Shown: piece after piece, positions 52,056-60,403 of the stretch | Numbering within the stretch: the first letter of the stretch is position 1 | How the letters are laid out: each line of letters opens with the position of its first letter | Assembly: GCA_024508355.1 (NCBI GenBank) | Contig: JAMZEJ010000008.1 | Location: 1-64,000, forward strand | Source: Rhizosaccharibacter radicis | GTDB taxonomy: Bacteria; Pseudomonadota; Alphaproteobacteria; Acetobacterales; Acetobacteraceae | DNA: 64,000 nt | Direction of reading: 5' to 3' | Made by a program: the position numbers and the translations under genes | Notes under the pieces: model-generated | Database searches by the model: none | What the model was told of the DNA's origin: nothing | The model's input: only the letters and a program-made list of their open reading frames with translations

Positions 52056-52384
52056 CGTCGCTTCCGGTTCCGCCGCGGGGTCCGTTGCCGGCCCGCATCG
52101 CGATAGGCACCCCTCTGGACCTTGTATCGCTCCGCGAGGATCGGCGCCACCAGCGGCCAGGATACGCCGCGACGTTCTTTTGCATCGCATCAAGCCGGGG
52201 TGACTTCCGGCGCTCGCGGGAGCAAAGTCCGGCCGCACCGCCGCGCCCCGGCCGTCGGCCCCGGTTTCCCCGGATCGCCGGCCAGGGCGCGGCCACGACC
52301 GATTCACTGCCCCCGGTTTCACTGCCCTCGGTCAGGGGACCGGTGCGGACAGCAGGACGACGCGGAGAAGGACTCCTCCCCCAG
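52056..52384. other. divergent promoter region of diiron gene and sucCD
   Basis: About 330 bases with no convincing reading frame. It must hold the sucCD promoter. GGAGAAGGA about 13 bases before the sucC ATG is its likely ribosome binding site. Nothing else recognised. Confidence 0.4.
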
Positions 52385-53584
52385 ATGAACATCCACGAAT
52401 ACCAGGCCAAGACCCTGCTGAAGGGTTACGGCATGCCCGTGCTGGAGGGCCGCGTCGCGCGCTCGTCCGACGAGGCCCTCGTCGCCGCCCGCGCGTTGCC
52501 CGGCCCGGTGTACGTGGTGAAGTCGCAGATCCACGCGGGCGGGCGCGGCGCCGGACGCTTCAAGGAGGACCCGAACGGCAAGGGCGGCGTCCGGCTGGTG
52601 AAGAGCCCGGACGAGGCAGAGGCGGCGGCGCGCGCCATGCTGGACCACACGCTGGTCACCAAGCAGACCGGACCGGCCGGGCGGGTGGTGCGCCGGCTCT
52701 ATATCGAGGCCGGCTGCGACATCAAGCAGGAGCTCTACCTGTCGCTCCTGACCGACCGCGAGACCGGGCGCATCGCCATCATCGCCTCGCGCGAGGGCGG
52801 CATGGAGATCGAGGAGGTCGCGGCGCACAGCCCGGAGAAGATCCTCAACCAGACGATCGACCCCGCGCTGGGCTTCTCCGACTATCAGGGGCGCCTCCTG
52901 GCCGAGGGGCTCGGCCTTCGCGGCAAGTCCATCGCCCACTTCACCAAGGTGCTGCGCGCCGCCTACCAGGCCTTCGTGGCGCTGGACGCCGCCGTGATCG
53001 AGATCAACCCGCTGGTGGTGCTGGGCGACGGCGGCCTGGTGGCGCTCGATGCCAAGATGAGCTTCGACGACAACGCCCTGTTCCGCCATCCCGAGCTGGA
53101 AGAGCTGCGGGACCCGACGGAAGAAGACCCCAAGGAGCTCGAAGCCGCCCGTCACGGGCTGAGCTACGTGGCGCTAGACGGCAACATCGGCTGCATGGTG
53201 AACGGCGCCGGCCTCGCCATGGCGACCATGGACATCATCAAGCTGGAAGGGGCGGAACCGGCCAACTTCCTCGACGTGGGCGGCGGCGCCACGAAGGAGC
53301 GCGTGGTCGCGGCCTTCAAGATCCTGCTGTCGGACAAGAACGTCGAGGGCATCCTGGTCAACATCTTCGGCGGCATCATGCGTTGCGACATCATCGCGTC
53401 CGCGGTGGTGGAAGCCTCGCGCGAGGTGCAGCTGAACGTGCCGCTGGTGGTGCGTCTCGAGGGCACCAACGTGGAACTCGGGCAGAAGCTGATCGACGAG
53501 AGCGGCCTGCCCATCATCAACGCCGACAACCTGTCGGACGCCGCGCGAAAGATCGTGGCCGCCGTGAAGGGAGCCAGGAACTGA
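52385..53584 (+). CDS. sucC: succinyl-CoA synthetase, beta subunit
   Basis: Beta subunit (399 residues) of the TCA-cycle enzyme that interconverts succinyl-CoA and succinate with ATP or GTP formation. It begins [19 protein letters not shown], with the ATP-grasp domain showing [18 protein letters not shown] and [20 protein letters not shown] (metal ligands), then the CoA-ligase domain [20 protein letters not shown] and [17 protein letters not shown]. It is followed by sucD after a single base. The presence of sucCD indicates a complete oxidative TCA step, unlike Gluconobacter. Confidence 0.97.
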   Translation: MNIHEYQAKTLLKGYGMPVLEGRVARSSDEALVAARALPGPVYVVKSQIHAGGRGAGRFKEDPNGKGGVRLVKSPDEAEAAARAMLDHTLVTKQTGPAGRVVRRLYIEAGCDIKQELYLSLLTDRETGRIAIIASREGGMEIEEVAAHSPEKILNQTIDPALGFSDYQGRLLAEGLGLRGKSIAHFTKVLRAAYQAFVALDAAVIEINPLVVLGDGGLVALDAKMSFDDNALFRHPELEELRDPTEEDPKELEAARHGLSYVALDGNIGCMVNGAGLAMATMDIIKLEGAEPANFLDVGGGATKERVVAAFKILLSDKNVEGILVNIFGGIMRCDIIASAVVEASREVQLNVPLVVRLEGTNVELGQKLIDESGLPIINADNLSDAARKIVAAVKGARN

Positions 53585-53585
53585 G

Positions 53586-54461
53586 ATGTCGGTCCTCGTC
53601 GACAGCAACACCCGCGTCATCACCCAGGGCTTCACCGGCTCTCAGGGGACGTTCCACGCCGAGCAGGCGATCGCCTACGGCACCAGGATGGTCGGGGGCG
53701 TGACCCCCGGGAAGGGCGGCTCCACCCATCTCGACCTTCCCGTGTTCGACACGGTCGCCGACGCGAAGGAGCGCACCGGTGCCACGGCCTCGGTGATCTA
53801 CGTGCCGCCGCCGTTCGCGGCCGACTCCATCCTGGAAGCGGTCGCGGCCGAGATGCCGCTGATCGTGTGCATCACCGAGGGCATCCCCGTGCTCGACATG
53901 GTGCGCGTGAAGCGCGCCCTGGACGGCTCGAAATCGATCCTGGTCGGCCCGAACTGCCCCGGCGTCATCACCCCCGACCAGTGCAAGATCGGCATCATGC
54001 CGGGCCACATCCACCGGCCCGGCAAGGTGGGCATCGTGTCGCGCTCCGGCACCCTCACCTACGAGGCGGTGGCGCAGACCACCGCGGTCGGTCTCGGCCA
54101 GAGCACCTGCGTCGGCATCGGCGGCGACCCGGTGAAGGGGCTCGACTTCATCGACGTGCTCGAGATGTTCCTGGCCGACCCGGAAACGGAGTCCATCGTG
54201 ATGATCGGCGAGATCGGCGGCGCGTCGGAGATCCACGCGGCCGACTTCCTGCGCGACAACAAGGTGAAGAAGCCGACCGTGGGCTTCATCGCTGGCGCCA
54301 CCGCTCCTCCGGGCCGCCGCATGGGCCACGCCGGCGCGGTGATCACCGGCGGCAACGACACCGCGGCCGCGAAGATCGAGGCCATGCGCGCGGCCGGCAT
54401 TCATGTCGCGTCGAGCCCGTCGCTGCTGGGCGAGACCATGGTGAGCGCGCTGCGCGGCTGA
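53586..54461 (+). CDS. sucD: succinyl-CoA synthetase, alpha subunit
   Basis: Alpha subunit of 291 residues. CoA-binding is seen in [20 protein letters not shown], and the phospho-histidine is His248 in [30 protein letters not shown] and [13 protein letters not shown] are family signatures. It starts one base after sucC, so translation is coupled. A short hairpin lies 5 bases past the stop. Confidence 0.97.
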   Translation: MSVLVDSNTRVITQGFTGSQGTFHAEQAIAYGTRMVGGVTPGKGGSTHLDLPVFDTVADAKERTGATASVIYVPPPFAADSILEAVAAEMPLIVCITEGIPVLDMVRVKRALDGSKSILVGPNCPGVITPDQCKIGIMPGHIHRPGKVGIVSRSGTLTYEAVAQTTAVGLGQSTCVGIGGDPVKGLDFIDVLEMFLADPETESIVMIGEIGGASEIHAADFLRDNKVKKPTVGFIAGATAPPGRRMGHAGAVITGGNDTAAAKIEAMRAAGIHVASSPSLLGETMVSALRG

Positions 54462-54465
54462 GCGA

Positions 54466-54485
54466 CCTCTCACAGTGCTGGGAGG
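54466..54485 (+). terminator. candidate sucCD terminator
   Basis: CCTCTCA can pair with TGGGAGG (7 bp, one G-U) around CAGTGC, 5 bases after the sucD stop. Short stem and no T-tract. Confidence 0.38.
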
Positions 54486-54641
54486 GCGTGATCGCTCTTC
54501 CCGGCGCCGGGACGGTTCCCGCATCGCTCCGTGAAAGACGGTGCCGGGGGATGTGAGCGGCGTTCGGAAAGCACCCTCGGCCTTCCTCGCCGGGAAAGCG
54601 CTCCTTCCGGCCTCGGCCCGGATCCCGTGCCGGAACCGTGT

Positions 54642-54663
54642 CCCGGTGGCGGTGTCCACCGGG
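54642..54663. repeat. perfect inverted repeat in sucD-bioB gap
   Basis: CCCGGTGG and CCACCGGG flank the 6-base loop CGGTGT. It is one of several stems in this gap. GTGAG/CTCAC a few bases on could form a second, looser loop. Confidence 0.4.
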
Positions 54664-55304
54664 CCCTCCGCGCGTGGCGTGAGTTCACCGGTGGGCCTCA
54701 CCCCCGCTTTCAAGGAGCGGCGGTGGTCGGCATCGCCGCCGGATAATCGGTCGGATCGGTGGCTGCGCGAGGTGCTTTCCCGGCAGCAACTCGCGACCGG
54801 CCTCGCATCGCCGCCGGCGCCCCGGCGCGCATGCCGCTCAAAGGGGCGCGCCGGTGGACACCCCGATCCGGGGCCTCGACCCGCGGGCGCTGAACCGGTC
54901 TGGCGCAGCCATCCTCCGGACCGGGCGCGGCGATGTGGTGGCCGTGATCGCCCTTCCGGCATCAGGAACGCCGGATGCGCGCCCACACGACACCGCGGGA
55001 TGGGCACCGGCTCCGTCCAGGCCCACCCACAGGCCTCCCGACCGCATGCCGGGCGCGGTCGAGCCCGCGGGCCCGACGGCCGCAGCCACGCAGCCGGCCG
55101 ACCGGGCGCGCCCATGCTCCCAAAGGAGGCGTCGCCGCCGCGGGCGAGCCCGGCCGGACGCTGCGCCGGACCCGGCAGCACCATGCGGCTTTCGCCCCTT
55201 CCGGACCCTGTGGCAAATAGCCTTCACGGACCGTCCCCGCGGCGGTCGCGCTCTCGATCGCCGTCCGACCCGGTCGTGCGTCGCTCACGCAAGGAGTTTC
55301 TCCC

Positions 55305-56339
55305 ATGCCGGATGGCCTTCTGGACCCCAGCGCCCACTCCCGGTCGACGGACGCCGTCGCCGGAAACGCTGGCGCGCCGGCCGGCACGGCGGACGACACC
55401 TCGCTGCGGCACGACTGGACCCGCGCCGAAGTGGCCGCCCTGATCGCCCTGCCCTTTCCCGAGCTGATGTTCCGCGCCCAGGAGGTGCATCGCCGGCATT
55501 TCGATCCGCGCGACGTGCAGATCTCCACCCTGCTCTCGATCAAGACCGGCGGCTGCCCGGAGGACTGCGCCTATTGCCCGCAGGCCGCCGGGCACGACGA
55601 GCCGATCAAGGCCGGCCGGCTGATGGCGGTGGAGAAGGTGCTGGCCGAGGCCCGCGCCGCCAAGCAGGCTGGAGCCAGCCGCTTCTGCATGGGAGCCGCC
55701 TGGCGCTCGCCGAAGGACCACGACCTCGACACGGTGTGCGAGATGGTGGAAGGCGTGAAGGCGCTGGGTATGGAAACCTGCGTCACGCTGGGCATGCTGG
55801 ACGGCGGCCAGGCGAGCCGGCTGCGCGAGGCGGGCCTGGACTACTACAACCACAACCTCGACACCTCGCCCGAATATTACGGCCGGATCATCACCACCCG
55901 CACCTACCAGGACCGGCTGGACACCCTCGCCCACGTGCGCGACGCCGGGATCAACGTCTGCTGCGGCGGCATCGTCGGCATGGGCGAGAGCGAGGACGAC
56001 CAGGCCGGGCTGCTGGCGACCCTGGCCAGTCTGCCGAAGCATCCCGAAAGCGTGCCGATCAACGCGCTGGTGCGGGTCGCCAACACCCCGCTGCGCGACG
56101 CCCGGGCGGTGGACCCGATCACGTTCGTGCGCATCATCGCGGCCGCGCGCATCGCCATGCCCCGGAGCCATGTGCGGCTTTCCGCCGGCCGCGAAGCCAT
56201 GACCGACGAGCAGCAGGCGCTGTGCTTCCTGGCCGGCGCCAACTCGATCTTCTATGGCGAGAAGCTGCTGACCACGCCGAACCCCAGCGAGAACCACGAC
56301 ATGCGGCTGCTGGAGCGGCTGGGCATGCGGTCGGTCTGA
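55305..56339 (+). CDS. bioB: biotin synthase
   Basis: Radical SAM enzyme inserting sulfur into dethiobiotin. The 344-residue protein has the [4Fe-4S] motif CPEDCAYC (Cys84, Cys88, Cys91), [25 protein letters not shown] and [14 protein letters not shown], and [11 protein letters not shown] near 280, which carries the unusual arginine ligand of the [2Fe-2S] cluster. An extra N-terminal segment of about 35 residues, low in complexity, precedes the barrel; a later start is possible but no better site is visible. CAAGGAG upstream supports ATG 55305. bioA, bioD and bioF are not nearby, so bioB stands alone. Confidence 0.96.
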   Translation: MPDGLLDPSAHSRSTDAVAGNAGAPAGTADDTSLRHDWTRAEVAALIALPFPELMFRAQEVHRRHFDPRDVQISTLLSIKTGGCPEDCAYCPQAAGHDEPIKAGRLMAVEKVLAEARAAKQAGASRFCMGAAWRSPKDHDLDTVCEMVEGVKALGMETCVTLGMLDGGQASRLREAGLDYYNHNLDTSPEYYGRIITTRTYQDRLDTLAHVRDAGINVCCGGIVGMGESEDDQAGLLATLASLPKHPESVPINALVRVANTPLRDARAVDPITFVRIIAAARIAMPRSHVRLSAGREAMTDEQQALCFLAGANSIFYGEKLLTTPNPSENHDMRLLERLGMRSV

Positions 56340-56447
56340 CCCCCGCCGCAATCGATTGGAGTGGGGCGGCCGGGGCATTAACCATGCCTTGAGAAGCAGG
56401 AGCTTAGCCTGTCGCGAACCTTCCAGTCAGCGACAGGCGAGACGCGC

Positions 56448-57797
56448 ATGCTTTCCCAGATCGACCAGCGGCACCAGTTCCGCCTCAAGACCTTCTCGAT
56501 CGGCAACGGCGATCTGGAAGCCCTCGACAGCTTCGCCGCTTTCGCCCGGGACCGGCTGCCCGCCATCCTGACGGCCACCCGGGACGAGCTCGGCTCCTGG
56601 CCGGAGATCGCCAAGGCCCTGGCGACCCCCGAGGTGCACGAGGCGCGGGTCGCGCACTGGCGCCGCGTGGCGCAGGGCCGATTCGACGAGGAGTTCACGC
56701 CCTCGGCCATCCGCCTGGCGGATGCATTCCTGGCCCACGACGTGCCGGCCTTCGCGGTGGTGCTGTGTCACGCGAGCGTGACGAAGGCGATGCTGCGGGA
56801 GCTGGAACTCGACACGCCCTGCACCCGGCTGACCGGCTTCCGGCGCTCGACCACCAAGCATAACCGCCGCAACGCCCTGCAGAAGGCGGTGTGGTTCGAT
56901 GTCGAGGTGCTGCTGGAACATTACGCGACCCGCGAGCACGAGATGCGCCGCCGGATCGTGAACCGGATCACCGGCACGTTCGACGAACACATCGCCCGGG
57001 TGGTGGGCGAGATCGACGAATCCACCCGCGACGTCGACAACACGATGCGCGGGATCGCCAGCACCGCGGAACATTCCGGCGGCCATGTCGACGCCGTGGC
57101 CACCGCGATGGCCGACGCCAACGCCGGCGTGCAGACGGTCGCGGCGGCGGCGGAGGAGCTGTCCGCGTCCGTCACCGAGATCACCCGGCAGGTCGGGGAG
57201 TCCACGGGCGTCGCCGAACAGGCCGTGGAGGATGCCCGCCGCACCGACGCCGTGGTGCAGGCATTGTCCGAAGGTGCCGCGCGCATCGGCGAGGTGGTGC
57301 GGCTGATCGATGCCGTCGCGGGCCAGACCAACCTGTTGGCGCTCAACGCCACCATCGAGGCGGCGCGCGCCGGCGAAGCCGGCAAGGGCTTCGCGGTGGT
57401 CGCCAACGAGGTCAAGCAGCTCGCCGCCCAGACCGCCAAGGCGACCGCGGAGATCGGAGGCCAGATCAACCAGATGCAGGCGGCCACCGCCGAAGCCGTC
57501 CAGGCGATCGGCAGCATCGTGCAGACCATCTCCCGGATGCGCGACATCAGCACCGGCATCGCCACCTCGGTGCAGGAACAAGGCGCCGCCACCGCCGAGA
57601 TCGCCCGCAGCGCGTCGCAGGCCGCGGCCAGCAATCGCCAGGTGGACCAGCTGATGAGCGGCATCCAGTCCGACACCCGGCAGACCACCAGTGCCACGGG
57701 CCAGCTCGGCCAGTCGGTCCAGGCACTCTCGGCGCGCTCGGGCAAGCTGAGCAAGGCGGTGGAACATTTCCTGTTGGAGGTGAAGAGCGCCGCCTGA
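56448..57797 (+). CDS. soluble chemoreceptor with globin-like sensor domain
   Basis: A 449-residue methyl-accepting chemotaxis-type protein without membrane helices. Residues about 15-165 resemble a globin-coupled-sensor domain ([20 protein letters not shown]). At the slot of the heme-binding histidine I see Phe94 in [11 protein letters not shown], with His97 and His108 nearby, so heme binding is doubtful. The signalling domain (about 175-449) is a long coiled coil whose hairpin tip, [20 protein letters not shown] and [20 protein letters not shown], is the conserved CheA/CheW-binding part. It begins 108 bases after bioB. No che genes are in the window. Confidence 0.85.
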   Translation: MLSQIDQRHQFRLKTFSIGNGDLEALDSFAAFARDRLPAILTATRDELGSWPEIAKALATPEVHEARVAHWRRVAQGRFDEEFTPSAIRLADAFLAHDVPAFAVVLCHASVTKAMLRELELDTPCTRLTGFRRSTTKHNRRNALQKAVWFDVEVLLEHYATREHEMRRRIVNRITGTFDEHIARVVGEIDESTRDVDNTMRGIASTAEHSGGHVDAVATAMADANAGVQTVAAAAEELSASVTEITRQVGESTGVAEQAVEDARRTDAVVQALSEGAARIGEVVRLIDAVAGQTNLLALNATIEAARAGEAGKGFAVVANEVKQLAAQTAKATAEIGGQINQMQAATAEAVQAIGSIVQTISRMRDISTGIATSVQEQGAATAEIARSASQAAASNRQVDQLMSGIQSDTRQTTSATGQLGQSVQALSARSGKLSKAVEHFLLEVKSAA

Positions 57798-58005
57798 CGC
57801 CGGACGCCCCCGCGGGCGGGGCCGGGAGCACACCTTCGGGCAGCCGCCCCGCCCGAGTGTTTCCGGAGCCGCCTTCGGGACCATCAACGGGACGCCGGAA
57901 CGGCTACACTCGCCACCCAGGCTCCGCTCGCACCCGCATGGGGCTGGCGCATCGCCGCGCACCCGTCATGATCGGCTCTCCACCGTCACGAAGAAGGAAG
58001 CGGCC

Positions 58006-59343
58006 ATGGGGTTCGCGAAGCCGCGGCAGCTCCGCCTCAACGCCTTCGCGATGCACGCGCCCACCCATCAGTCCCCCGGGCTATGGCGCCATCCCCGCGA
58101 CCGGTCCCGCGAGGTCATGCGGCTGCCGCTCTGGCTCGAACTGGCCAGGCTCTGGGAAGACGGGCTCTTCGATGCCGTGTTCCTGGCCGACGTGCTCGGA
58201 CCCTACGACGTCTATGGAGGAGATGCCCGGGGTGCCATCGCCACCGGAGCCCAGCTTCCGGCCCACGACCCGATGCTGCTGGTGCCGGCCATGGCATCCG
58301 TGACCAGCGGGCTGGGGTTCGGGGTCACCGCGTCGCTGTCGTATGAGCCTCCCTTCCTGATGGCACGCCGCTTTTCCACGCTCGACCATCTGACGGACGG
58401 CCGCATCGGCTGGAACATCGTCACCGGCTACCTGGACAGCGCCGCCCGCGCCATGGGCCGGGACCGGCAGCTCGCGCATGACGATCGCTACCGGCTCGCC
58501 GAAGACTACATGGAGGCGGTCCGGGCGCTCTGGGAGCGGAGCTGGGACGACGACGCCATCCTGGCCGATCCTGCCCGCGGGTGGGCGGATCCGGACCGGG
58601 TCCGGGTGGTGCACCATCACGGCCCCGAACTCCGGATGGACGCGCTCCATCTTTGCGCGCCCTCGCCGCAGCGCACGCCGCTGCTGTTCCAGGCGGGCTC
58701 CTCCCCCGCTGGCCTCGGATTCGCCGCGCGGCACGCCGAATGCGTCTTCGTGTCCGGACCCTCGATCGCCGTCGTGGCCCCGCGCGTCCGCCGCCTGCGC
58801 GACGCCCTTCGGGCGGCGGGGCGCGATCCCTACGCGGTGAAGGTGCTGGCGCTGGCGACCCCGGTTGTCGCGGACACCGATGCGCAGGCACGCGAGCTCC
58901 TGGCCGAATACCGGTCCTACGTGGACCCGCGCGGGGCACTGGTGCTGCTGTCGGGCTGGCTGGGCGTCGATTTCGCTCCGTACCGGCTCGACGAGCCGGT
59001 ACGCTTCATCGAGAGCGACGCGGGGCGGTCGGCGATGGAGAACTTCACCCGCGCCGATCCGGACCGGAACTGGACGGTGCGCGAGGTGGCCGAACATGTC
59101 GGCATCGGGGGCGCCGGCCCGGTGTTCCACGGGTCCGCCAGAACGGTCGCGGACGAGATGGCGCGCTGGCAGCGGGACGCCGACGTGGACGGCTTCAACC
59201 TCGCCTATGCCGTGCTTCCCGAAACCTTCGAGCAGGTGGTCCACCGGCTGGTGCCGGTCCTGCAGGAGATGGAGCTGTTCAAGACCGCCTATGCGCCAGG
59301 CACGCTGCGGCAGAAGCTCGCGACGGAGATCGCTCGCAGCTAG
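58006..59343 (+). CDS. flavin-dependent monooxygenase, NtaA/SnaA/DmoA (LLM) family
   Basis: A second LLM monooxygenase (445 residues), paralogous to the one at 42944-44305. Family segments are LRLNAFAMHAPTHQSPGLWR, FDAVFLADVLGPYDVY, ASLSYEPPFLMARRFSTLDH, LTDGRIGWNIVTGYLDSAAR, PLLFQAGSSPAGLGFAARHA and DGFNLAYAVLPETFEQVV. Expected to use FMNH2 from a separate reductase and O2. Substrate unknown. ATG 58006 starts MGFAKPRQLRL after GGAAG. Its stop overlaps the stop of the convergent hypothetical gene by 4 bases. Confidence 0.87.
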   Translation: MGFAKPRQLRLNAFAMHAPTHQSPGLWRHPRDRSREVMRLPLWLELARLWEDGLFDAVFLADVLGPYDVYGGDARGAIATGAQLPAHDPMLLVPAMASVTSGLGFGVTASLSYEPPFLMARRFSTLDHLTDGRIGWNIVTGYLDSAARAMGRDRQLAHDDRYRLAEDYMEAVRALWERSWDDDAILADPARGWADPDRVRVVHHHGPELRMDALHLCAPSPQRTPLLFQAGSSPAGLGFAARHAECVFVSGPSIAVVAPRVRRLRDALRAAGRDPYAVKVLALATPVVADTDAQARELLAEYRSYVDPRGALVLLSGWLGVDFAPYRLDEPVRFIESDAGRSAMENFTRADPDRNWTVREVAEHVGIGGAGPVFHGSARTVADEMARWQRDADVDGFNLAYAVLPETFEQVVHRLVPVLQEMELFKTAYAPGTLRQKLATEIARS

Positions 59344-60029
59344 GGGGGCGCATCGGCCCCGTTGAAGCGGAGACGCTGCTGGTCCTGGTTGAAGTTGCGC
59401 ATGTCCGGGGGGCAGTTCGGGATCAGCTGCGGCTTCAGGCTGAGCATGTCGGACATCCAGCACTGGTCGAACACCGAACAGTAGCAGGCGCGGTAGGTGA
59501 TATCCGGCCCGGCGGCGATGAACCTGTTGGAGAACTCCTGACGGTTCTCGACCGGCGGCAGCGTCAGGAACGTCAGGACCTGCCTGGGCGAGATCACCTC
59601 GTTGAAAGCGGTCTGCACGGGGATGCCACGTGGAAAGAACGCCCGTCGCGCCACGGCCTCTTCCGGAACGCCGCAGCATTCATGCAGCAGCGCGAACTCG
59701 TCGGTCATGATCCGGCCGCGATAGCGCACTTCCAGCCCCACCAGCTTCGCGGGGCCGACGCCTGCATTGCGCAGGGACAAGGTGGAAGCGTCGTAGGGGG
59801 AGAAATTCTCTTCGATCTGCAGGAACGGCCAGGAATTCGCTTCCACCAGCCGGGCGTTCGCCGTCACCAGCTCGCGTTCCGTCCGGCCATGTTCCACGGC
59901 GATGAACAACGACACCGCCGAGATGAAGATCGCGAGCAGCGCCAGCAGCAGGTCCAGCCGCCGCTGCCCGGTATGGCGGGGATGGGCGTGGACATGATCC
60001 ACGCCGGTATCGATGGGCGATCGCTGCAT
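59340..60029 (-). CDS. hypothetical membrane-anchored protein
   Basis: A 229-residue protein I do not recognise. One N-terminal membrane helix (about 25-45, LDLLLALLAIFISAVSLFIA) is followed by a short helical stretch (TERELVTANARLVEANSWPF) and a beta-rich exported domain with cysteines that may pair: LHECCG, YRACYCSVFDQCW and LIPNCP. SFPYD-like segments EENFSPYDASTLSLRNAGVG and AKLVGLEVRYRGRIMTDEFA suggest an immunoglobulin-like or similar beta fold. ATG 60029. It converges with the monooxygenase gene, sharing 4 bases. Cysteine-rich and extracytoplasmic is as far as the sequence goes. Confidence 0.65.
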   Translation of the reverse strand: MQRSPIDTGVDHVHAHPRHTGQRRLDLLLALLAIFISAVSLFIAVEHGRTERELVTANARLVEANSWPFLQIEENFSPYDASTLSLRNAGVGPAKLVGLEVRYRGRIMTDEFALLHECCGVPEEAVARRAFFPRGIPVQTAFNEVISPRQVLTFLTLPPVENRQEFSNRFIAAGPDITYRACYCSVFDQCWMSDMLSLKPQLIPNCPPDMRNFNQDQQRLRFNGADAPP

Positions 60030-60403
60030 GAACGTTCCCGGAGGGCTGCCCGCCGGTCGGACGCCATCCGTTCATCATGGCGACGGCGCCGCGACAGGTC
60101 CACGCCTGCGGCCTTCGAACGCCGCCGACCATCGGCGAATGGCGTGATGCCGGAAGGCCTTCGACACGCCGAGATGCCCGTCGCCACCAGTCGGCGCGCC
60201 ACGAGGCCTGCCGATCCAACGGCATCAGCGGCGAGGCCCTCGTGAGCGGCGACGGTCATCGACGCCGAAGTTCCCCTGCGGCCCGCCGACCTTAGGCCCG
60301 GCGGCGGGAGGACTGCCTGGGGAGGAGACATGTCCAAGGCATCCGAACCCGGCCCGCGGGGTGGGGCCGGGACGCCACGACGGCGTCCCGGCCGTTCGAC
60401 GTC
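60030..60403. other. intergenic region between two minus-strand genes
   Basis: About 375 bases. The end next to the TonB receptor gene holds the strong hairpin at 60365-60393. The end next to the hypothetical gene should carry its promoter. No reading frame is convincing. Confidence 0.4.
60365..60393 (-). terminator. strong terminator hairpin after TonB receptor
   Basis: GGCCGGGACGCC and its exact complement GGCGTCCCGGCC (12 bp) flank a 5-base loop, 11 bases beyond the receptor stop on the minus strand. No T-tract follows. Confidence 0.62.

Larger units (their letters stand above)
54462..55304. other. long non-coding region between sucD and bioB
   Basis: About 840 bases, the longest gap in the window. 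No reading frame has gene-like codon use with a ribosome binding site. Stem-forming inverted repeats occur at 54466-54485, 54642-54663 (8-bp perfect stem) and about 54808-54853. CAAGGAG lies just before the bioB ATG. It may hold a long leader, a small RNA or a decayed gene. Confidence 0.45.

Noticed and set aside
54838-55227. 129-residue minus-strand ORF in the sucD-bioB gap
   Set aside because: Low-complexity Arg/Gly/Ala sequence without family features or a ribosome binding site.
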